Virus record (IMG/VR): IMGVR_UViG_3300031576_000079
Location: 1 to 47,978 of that record
Length of the DNA: 47,978 bases
Origin: a virus
Reading direction: 5' to 3' (one strand)
Part shown: positions 40,098 through 45,542 of the stretch, one piece after another
How the letters are laid out: every line of letters starts with the position of its first letter
Position numbering within the stretch: position 1 is the stretch's first letter
Program-made: the position numbers and the translations under genes
The notes under the pieces: generated by a model
Told to the model about the DNA's origin: nothing
Database searches by the model: none
What the model saw: the letters and a program-made list of their open reading frames with translations, nothing else

Positions 40098-42286
40098 CCG
40101 CCCTTCCCGGTCCGCTTCGTGGACCGCTCGTTGACATTGAGACGCACGCCGTGCTTGGAGATCGCTTTGTTGAGGCCATCCGCGAGTTTGCGGATCACGC
40201 GCTCGTGGATGTTGTCCTCATCGATGTAGATGTTGACCTCGGATTCCTCGCTGCCCTTCATCCCGCTCACCATGTCGGTGAAGTCCTTGTTTTGATTCGG
40301 CGACAGGACGCGCTCGCCGCGCTGGAGCAGGTAGGTGCTTTCGCTCGGCACGAAGTCCATGCCGCCGTGCGCCGCCGCGCCCGCCGCGCCGATCGCCGCG
40401 CCTTGGCCCGCGCCCAATGCCGCCGCACCCGCTGCGCCAGCAGTGGCAGCAGCGAGGTTCGCCGCAGCAACGCCCGGAGCCATTGCCCAACCGACAAGCG
40501 GAATGGCAGCTGCGCTCGCGAAGGAGTTGATGTAGACCTCGGACAAACCGCCCGCCGTCTTCGACATCGCCGAACTGACGCCAATCGCCTTCTCCAACTT
40601 GTGGAGGATAAGGCGCTGGATGCCGATGCGGATCAGCATGCTGATCATGCTCGTCAGCACCTGCTTGCCGATGTTCTGGAGGGCCTTGCCGAGATTGCCG
40701 CCCGAGACGATCGCGTTGGCGAACGCATCGCCGATCGCGCCCGAAGTCGTCATCATCAAGTCGAAGGTGGACTTGGCGATCTCTTCGGTCGCGGTCTTGT
40801 GCGATTCGAGGAAGGCGACTGCCTCGGCCTTCCACACCTCAAAGAAACTCTTGGCTGCATCCGGGTCCGGCTTGGGCATCAGGTTCTGGCCGGCAACCGC
40901 CGCTTCGTTGGCGGAGTCGCGCCACGCTTGGACCTCGGCGATCGCGTCGCTCAGGTCGATGGCATCGCCCCACTCCTTCGCGAGATTCGTCAGCGTGTCG
41001 AGCACGCCGCCCGCCGTGTCGGAGATCGCGGTCCACGCGGTCTTCGCCGTGCTGGAAACATCCTCCCAAGTCTCGCCGCCCCACTTCGAGATGTCCTTGA
41101 GGGTGTCGTGCGTCCGCGATTCGAGATCGCCCATCGCGCGCGCGACGGCATCAGCCATCTGCTTCGGCAACGGTTCGACCACATTGCCTTGGAGAGCATC
41201 CAGAATGCGCTTGCCGACCGTCGCCGCGAGGTCAACGATCAGAGCCAGCGCAGTCTGCAAGCCCTCGAAGAGAAGTTGCCCGGCGAGCATCCCCGCCGTC
41301 CCGATCGTCTTGGGCAGCCACGCGGCGAACTTCGCGAACTGTTCCACCGTCCAGCTGATGAAGGACCAAATCGCCTTGGTCATATTCATCACGTAGTTGT
41401 ATATGAAGTTGTGATCGCCCTCGAAGATTTGCGAGATGAAGTCCCACACCTGGCCGATGTTGACCATCAGCTGGGTCAAGACATTCCGCACGACCACGAA
41501 TGCCGTGAGGAACCCGGTGATGACCGCGTCCACCCACGAGGCGATCTCGTCGCGGTTGTCGGCCAGCCACTCAGCGAAGTGATTCAGAACGCCCGTGACG
41601 ATCGGCGAGACCTTCGCCGCGATCGTGTTCATCATGCCTTGACCGGCCATCTCGACGCGCGCGAAAGCGTCGCTGAGTTCATCGGCCTTCTTCGCCGCGT
41701 CTTCGGAGATGACCACGCCGAAGCGCACGGCATCAGCGGTTGCACGCCGCAGTGCTTCCGAGCCGCCGCCCAGCATCTGGATCATCTCGCTGCCGCTCTT
41801 CCCGAAGACCGCAGTGGCGAGCGCGGCGCGCTCCGCCGGGTTTCCGATCTTCGCCATGGCATCCGCCACAGTGTTCAACTTCTCGTCGAGCGGCAAGCGC
41901 GACAGTTCGCTCGCCTTCAAGCCGAACTGCGCCAGCACCTTGCTGGACGCATCGCCCGAGACGATCGCGTTGCCGAGATTGCGGTTCATCGTCTCGATCG
42001 CGCGGTTGAAGTCGCCGGTCGCGATGTCCGACAACTTCGCAGCGCCCTGCATCGCGGTCAGCGTCTCGGTGGTGGTCCCGAGACGAGTGGCCATCTTGCC
42101 GGCTTCATCCGCAGCCTCGCTCCACTTCGACACCAACTTGGCAAAGCCGACCGCGCCCGCCGCCGCAGCAGCAGCGCCCGCAACGACTGCACCAGTCAGC
42201 TTGAGGACATTGCTGCTGGTGTTGCGCAGCGAGTTCGAGGCCTGATCTGTGGCCTTGATCGCGACTTCGATGACATTGGTCGTCAC
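40094..42286 (-). CDS. Tail tape measure protein
   Basis: A 730-residue protein. Starts MTTNVIEVAIKATDQASNSLRN, typical of tape measures ('..I.IKA.D.AS..L'). A hydrophobic Ala-rich helix follows (about 30-48), then 'TRLGTTTETLTAMQGAAKLSDI', long helical stretches, membrane-like segments in the middle, and an Ala/Gly-rich late region ('AAGAAALGAGQGAAIGAAGAAAHGG'). By the common rule of about 1.5 angstrom per residue, this predicts a tail near 110 nm. Its start overlaps the end of the frameshifted chaperone product. Confidence 0.93.
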   Translation of the reverse strand: MTTNVIEVAIKATDQASNSLRNTSSNVLKLTGAVVAGAAAAAAGAVGFAKLVSKWSEAADEAGKMATRLGTTTETLTAMQGAAKLSDIATGDFNRAIETMNRNLGNAIVSGDASSKVLAQFGLKASELSRLPLDEKLNTVADAMAKIGNPAERAALATAVFGKSGSEMIQMLGGGSEALRRATADAVRFGVVISEDAAKKADELSDAFARVEMAGQGMMNTIAAKVSPIVTGVLNHFAEWLADNRDEIASWVDAVITGFLTAFVVVRNVLTQLMVNIGQVWDFISQIFEGDHNFIYNYVMNMTKAIWSFISWTVEQFAKFAAWLPKTIGTAGMLAGQLLFEGLQTALALIVDLAATVGKRILDALQGNVVEPLPKQMADAVARAMGDLESRTHDTLKDISKWGGETWEDVSSTAKTAWTAISDTAGGVLDTLTNLAKEWGDAIDLSDAIAEVQAWRDSANEAAVAGQNLMPKPDPDAAKSFFEVWKAEAVAFLESHKTATEEIAKSTFDLMMTTSGAIGDAFANAIVSGGNLGKALQNIGKQVLTSMISMLIRIGIQRLILHKLEKAIGVSSAMSKTAGGLSEVYINSFASAAAIPLVGWAMAPGVAAANLAAATAGAAGAAALGAGQGAAIGAAGAAAHGGMDFVPSESTYLLQRGERVLSPNQNKDFTDMVSGMKGSEESEVNIYIDEDNIHERVIRKLADGLNKAISKHGVRLNVNERSTKRTGKGG

Positions 42287-42983
42287 GGATTTTGCCTCGC
42301 CTGCTGTTGGATCTGTCGCGCCTGATCGCGCATCGTGTCGAACGCTTCGACCACCACCGCCTCCTGCTCGTCGAGCGGCAAGCCGTCAGGCCAGCCGTTG
42401 AAGATCAGCGCATCCTCCGTGATGCTATAGCAGTGCCGAAAGTCGCTGACAAAAACGCTGATCGAAACCCCCGCGCATTCTCCCAGGTCGCTGACATCAG
42501 CGAACCCGCCCACCATCACGCGGGTGATGGCTGCGCGGAGTTTCCCTCTGCTTCCCCGAGGTTCGCCGTGTTGACGATGCCGAGCACGATGTGCGTCAGC
42601 AACTTCATCCAGCACGCCTCGTCGATGATCGCCTCCAGCGGGACGATCGAGCCGGTCCCATCCTTCGGCCCATCGATGCTGACCACGTAATCCTTCAGGC
42701 TCGGCGCGATCTCGTCGATGACCTGCATGATCTCGTCCATGAAGCGCGGGTCTTTCTCGATCTCGGCGCTGAACACCGGGTTGGAGACCTTCTTGCCGTC
42801 AACCTCGATGATCGGCGGCACCCCGGCCTTCTCTGCGACCTCGGTGTTCAGCGCGTTGATCTTCTGCATCCGGCCCAAGACCTTCTTGAAGTCCTTGCGG
42901 CTGATGCGCTTCACCACCGCCGTGATCTTCTCGCCGTTGAACTCGAAGGGTTCGAGCGTCTGGTGCTTCGTGTACTGGCCCAT
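42283..42983 (-). CDS. Tail assembly chaperone, long -1 frameshift product (gpGT-like)
   Basis: The upstream frame 42983-42516 and the -1 frame ending at 42283 overlap around a slippery GGGAAAC. A -1 slip gives a 233-residue fusion whose second half runs 'GKLRAAITRVMVGGFADVS...FNGWPDGLPLDEQEAVVVEAFD'. Siphophages and myophages make such G/GT pairs just before the tape measure, and the long form recruits tail tube subunits to the tape measure. The second frame has no good start of its own. Confidence 0.82.
42516..42983 (-). CDS. Tail assembly chaperone, short form (gpG-like)
   Basis: A 155-residue protein. Starts MGQYTKHQTLEPFEFNGEKITAVVKRISRKDF, which is typical of chaperone proteins that follow the tail tube gene. 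It ends 'GNSAQPSPA', 24 bases after the slippery site. Main product when no slip occurs. Acts in the cytoplasm in tail assembly and is not part of the virion. Confidence 0.85.
   Translation of the reverse strand: MGQYTKHQTLEPFEFNGEKITAVVKRISRKDFKKVLGRMQKINALNTEVAEKAGVPPIIEVDGKKVSNPVFSAEIEKDPRFMDEIMQVIDEIAPSLKDYVVSIDGPKDGTGSIVPLEAIIDEACWMKLLTHIVLGIVNTANLGEAEGNSAQPSPA
42540..42546 (-). promoter_or_regulatory. Programmed -1 frameshift site G GGA AAC
   Basis: On the minus strand the frame reads GAG GGA AAC. The heptamer fits X XXY YYZ and differs by one base from the lambda G/T site (G GGA AAG). Slipping leads straight into the open -1 frame (GGG AAA CTC CGC). Confidence 0.85.
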
Positions 42984-43012
42984 ATCTGTGACTCCCTCTT
43001 TGGGTTGGTGGC

Positions 43013-43996
43013 TTAGTAAGCCGCGTAGGTGTTGGCGAGCGTGAACTGGAAGGCGTGCGCCGAACCGGAGTTGTACACCGCGTCACCGCTGAACTGAGCC
43101 TCGATGCGACCGGGGCCGCTCGTGTCCTTCTTGAACTCCTTGAAGCGGAAGGACGGGATGCTCAGGGTCATCAGGTTGCGGGTGTTGGTCATGATCGTGT
43201 CCTTCGAGACGAAGGAGACGATCAAGCGACGCTCGCTCTGCGCGAGGAAAGCGTCGTACTCCAGCAGATCGTCGAACACCATGGTGCCGCTGATCGTGAT
43301 CTTGCGGAAGCCAGTGCGCTCGACGCGAGCCGGGTACTGCGTGTTGGCCAGGTTGTGCTTGGCCTCCAGCGCGTTGTCCACGGTGATCGTGAAGTTCCGC
43401 CAGTTGTTGCGAGCCGCGATGCCGGTGGACGAGCCCACCTGGATCGAAGCGACATCCCACGGAACGCGGCGACCAGCCGGGTAGGTCACGGTCGGCGGAG
43501 CCACGTAGGACTGGATGCCGCCGACGAAGCCCGCCTTGACCTTCAGCAACTCGCCCGCAGCGCAGGAGAACTCAAGCGTGTTGAGGGCCATGTTGTACAT
43601 CAGTTCGGCGGTGTTGACGCCAGCCCACGACTTCATGATCGCACAGGGCCGCTGGGCCGAGTAGATGTCGAAGTCGCCGGAGCGCGGGACAAACACGTGC
43701 TGGTACGACGAGCCAGCGATGCTGGTCGTGGGGTCGCCCAACCCTGCCTTCAGCAGTTGGCCGAGCGTGATGGGACCGGCGTTGAGCGTGAGATCGCCGC
43801 CGATCGTACGGGGGCCTTCCTCGACCTCAGATGCCTCTTCGATGATGCCATCGAAGTCGTTGCTGTACAACGGCGGAATCTGGAGTCCAATGGACTCCGA
43901 CAGGAAGGGAAGGTACATGACAGACGACACGGAGGGCGCGGTACCGAACGAGTTCTGGTGCGCCACCCCGATGATGCCTTTCACACCAAGGGTCAT
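43013..43996 (-). CDS. Major tail tube protein
   Basis: A 327-residue beta-rich protein beginning 'VKGIIGVAHQNSFGTAPSVSSVMYLPFLSESIG', the usual start of this tail tube family ('G....G.E.tfGT......YLPF.SES.'). Further features are 'GDLTLNAGPITLGQLLKAGLG' and the later 'RIEAQFSGDAVYNSGSAHAFQFTLAN'. It precedes the chaperone pair and the tape measure in canonical order. Polymerises into the tail tube. Confidence 0.88.
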   Translation of the reverse strand: MTLGVKGIIGVAHQNSFGTAPSVSSVMYLPFLSESIGLQIPPLYSNDFDGIIEEASEVEEGPRTIGGDLTLNAGPITLGQLLKAGLGDPTTSIAGSSYQHVFVPRSGDFDIYSAQRPCAIMKSWAGVNTAELMYNMALNTLEFSCAAGELLKVKAGFVGGIQSYVAPPTVTYPAGRRVPWDVASIQVGSSTGIAARNNWRNFTITVDNALEAKHNLANTQYPARVERTGFRKITISGTMVFDDLLEYDAFLAQSERRLIVSFVSKDTIMTNTRNLMTLSIPSFRFKEFKKDTSGPGRIEAQFSGDAVYNSGSAHAFQFTLANTYAAY

Positions 43997-43999
43997 TGG

Positions 44000-44167
44000 T
44001 CAATCCTCTTGCAGTTCAGGAGTGCTGGTCACTTCCTCGACCAGCCCATCCTTGATGTAGCGCGCTGCCTCTTCCTGAGGCAGTTCCAGAACATCGCCGG
44101 TGCGGATGTCGCCTTTGTAGGGCAACTTCCGATCGCCAGCGATCCACCGAACCTTCTTGTCAGCCAT
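44000..44167 (-). CDS. Small protein in the connector module, 55 aa
   Basis: ATG 44167 (MADKKVRWIAGDRKLPYKGDIRTGDVLELP). It reads as a small SH3-like beta fold ('GD.R.GDVL.LP.E.A..YI..G.VEEV'), a type often seen beside tail tube genes. It overlaps the end of the upstream gene by eight bases. Function unknown. Confidence 0.7.
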   Translation of the reverse strand: MADKKVRWIAGDRKLPYKGDIRTGDVLELPQEEAARYIKDGLVEEVTSTPELQED

Positions 44168-44609
44168 TCGCGACCTCCAACTCAACGAGCATTACGGCAG
44201 TCTGCATGAAGAGGTTGTCGGCCTTCTTCGAGCGCGGGTCGTACGAGTAGGCGATGTCAGCCGACTTGACCTGCTCGACCAGACCGCCGATCGAATCGTT
44301 GTCCAGCAGGAAGTCGAAGACCTTGTCCACCAACTCTTCCAGCGCGACCTCGCACAGCGCGCCGGTTGAGGCGCAACGCTGGATCACGAGCAAGAGGTTG
44401 ATGTTGGTGTCGAACCGGCGAGCGTCGCCCGCCGCCATCGTCTCGGGCGTGTAACGCACGCGCTGCTTGTAGATGCCGATCCAGCCTTTCACGGTCCGGT
44501 CGGCATCGTCGTTGACGAACTCCGAGCGCTCGATCGTCACGCCGTCGAAGCGTGCCGTGTCGGCGACCATCAGCGCCCTCAGCTGTTCTGTGACGGTCGA
44601 AGTATCCAT
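44160..44609 (-). CDS. Tail terminator-like minor tail protein
   Basis: A 149-residue protein from ATG 44609 (TGATG overlap with the upstream stop). Contains 'LNLLLVIQRC'-type strand ('INLLLVIQRCASTGALCEVALEELVDKVFDFLL') and 'YSYDPRSKKADNLFMQTAVMLVELEV', the alpha/beta pattern of tail terminator proteins (lambda gpU fold, '...A...I.y.....g......i...vey'). Position before the tail tube supports it. Confidence 0.65.
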   Translation of the reverse strand: MDTSTVTEQLRALMVADTARFDGVTIERSEFVNDDADRTVKGWIGIYKQRVRYTPETMAAGDARRFDTNINLLLVIQRCASTGALCEVALEELVDKVFDFLLDNDSIGGLVEQVKSADIAYSYDPRSKKADNLFMQTAVMLVELEVANG

Positions 44610-45088
44610 CACCACTTCTCCGAGATCACGATGTTGACTTGCCGATCGTAAATCGGCATCACGATCTCTTGCGTCTCGTCTTCGTTGGGAAGGAGACGGC
44701 GCTGCGGCAAGCGCGGCGGACCGTCATCGCCCATCTGGTGCTTCTTCGCGTAGTCCACCGGCGAGCCGACGAGTGCCACGAGTGCGTCCGAGTACGGCAG
44801 GAAAGACTGGATGAGGTTGCGCGTGTTCTGCATCGGCTTCTCGTAGCCGTGGTCTTCCTTCCACTCGATCGTCCGATCGGAAAGGTCCGGCCAGCCTTCA
44901 GCGGTGAGCGCGCCCTCCAACTCGAAGTTCATCATCACCCACTGGTAGAGTTTGATGCTGGCCTTCTTGTTGGCGATCAGCGGGATGTCGGCGAACTTCT
45001 GCGCCTGAGCGTGGATGCGAGCAGCAAGGTCCGCCGCACGCATCGCGCGCCCGTTGACGACGAAGGTGCCGATGCTCGGAAGAGTCAT
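44609..45088 (-). CDS. Tail completion protein (virion morphogenesis, Mu gpG-like)
   Basis: A 159-residue protein with 'QWVMMNFELEGALTAEGWPDLSDRTIEWKEDHGY', 'TRNLIQSFLPYSDALVALVGSPVDYAKKHQMG' and 'RLPQRRLLPNEDETQEIV'. This is the usual order of HK97-gp10/Mu-gpG-like connectors ('W..L...T........L..tG.L..S......VG....YA..HQ.G.....PQR..l'). Joins head and tail. Confidence 0.8.
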   Translation of the reverse strand: MTLPSIGTFVVNGRAMRAADLAARIHAQAQKFADIPLIANKKASIKLYQWVMMNFELEGALTAEGWPDLSDRTIEWKEDHGYEKPMQNTRNLIQSFLPYSDALVALVGSPVDYAKKHQMGDDGPPRLPQRRLLPNEDETQEIVMPIYDRQVNIVISEKW

Positions 45089-45534
45089 CGCGCGCTGTCC
45101 TCTTCATCCAAGCGATCGGGACTCGGGCGCATCTCGACGATGTCGCCCAGCCCGAAGACCGGCGGATGGTCCGCGTTGACGCTCATCATCGTCGGCTTGT
45201 CCACTCCGGTGATGATATCGCCGCTCGTCGTGACCATCATCATCGTGCCCGAGATCAACATCTCGATGCGCTTGTCGATGCTCGACTGGAGTGAATCGAG
45301 ATCGTCGCCCTTGAACATGCCCTGGCGGATCACGGTCATGTCGATGGTCAAGTCCCTGATCGTCTGATTGTTCGACGAGAAGGGTGTGACGAAGCGGGGC
45401 GACAGCCGCCCCTCCAGATCGAACTCGGCAGGGGCGAGGTACGCGACATCCAGCACCACCACCGCGCGCGAATCCGTCGCCGTGCGCGGGTAGCGGGGGA
45501 AGACATCAGCGCTGTATGTCGCGTACCGTCCCAT
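45085..45534 (-). CDS. Head-tail connector / minor head protein candidate
   Basis: A 149-residue protein coupled to the next gene by ATGA. Starts MGRYATYSADVFPRYPRTATDSRAVVVLDVAYLAPAEFDLEG. The C-terminal part is beta-rich with many Met and Gly ('KRIEMLISGTMMMVTTSGDIITGVDKPTMMSV'). Its position between capsid-side genes and the tail completion gene suggests a connector or stopper. No exact family recognised. Confidence 0.6.
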   Translation of the reverse strand: MGRYATYSADVFPRYPRTATDSRAVVVLDVAYLAPAEFDLEGRLSPRFVTPFSSNNQTIRDLTIDMTVIRQGMFKGDDLDSLQSSIDKRIEMLISGTMMMVTTSGDIITGVDKPTMMSVNADHPPVFGLGDIVEMRPSPDRLDEEDSAR

Positions 45535-45542
45535 GACTCACC

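Noticed and set aside
40151-42325. 724-codon plus-strand frame opposite the tape measure gene
   Set aside because: Antisense shadow. The minus-strand protein has tape measure features and correct neighbours, the plus frame has neither motifs nor a ribosome site.
42283-42615. Separate 110-codon gene before the tape measure
   Set aside because: Its apparent start lacks a ribosome site and lies in antisense-like low-complexity sequence. The slippery site shows that it is the -1 extension of the upstream chaperone gene.
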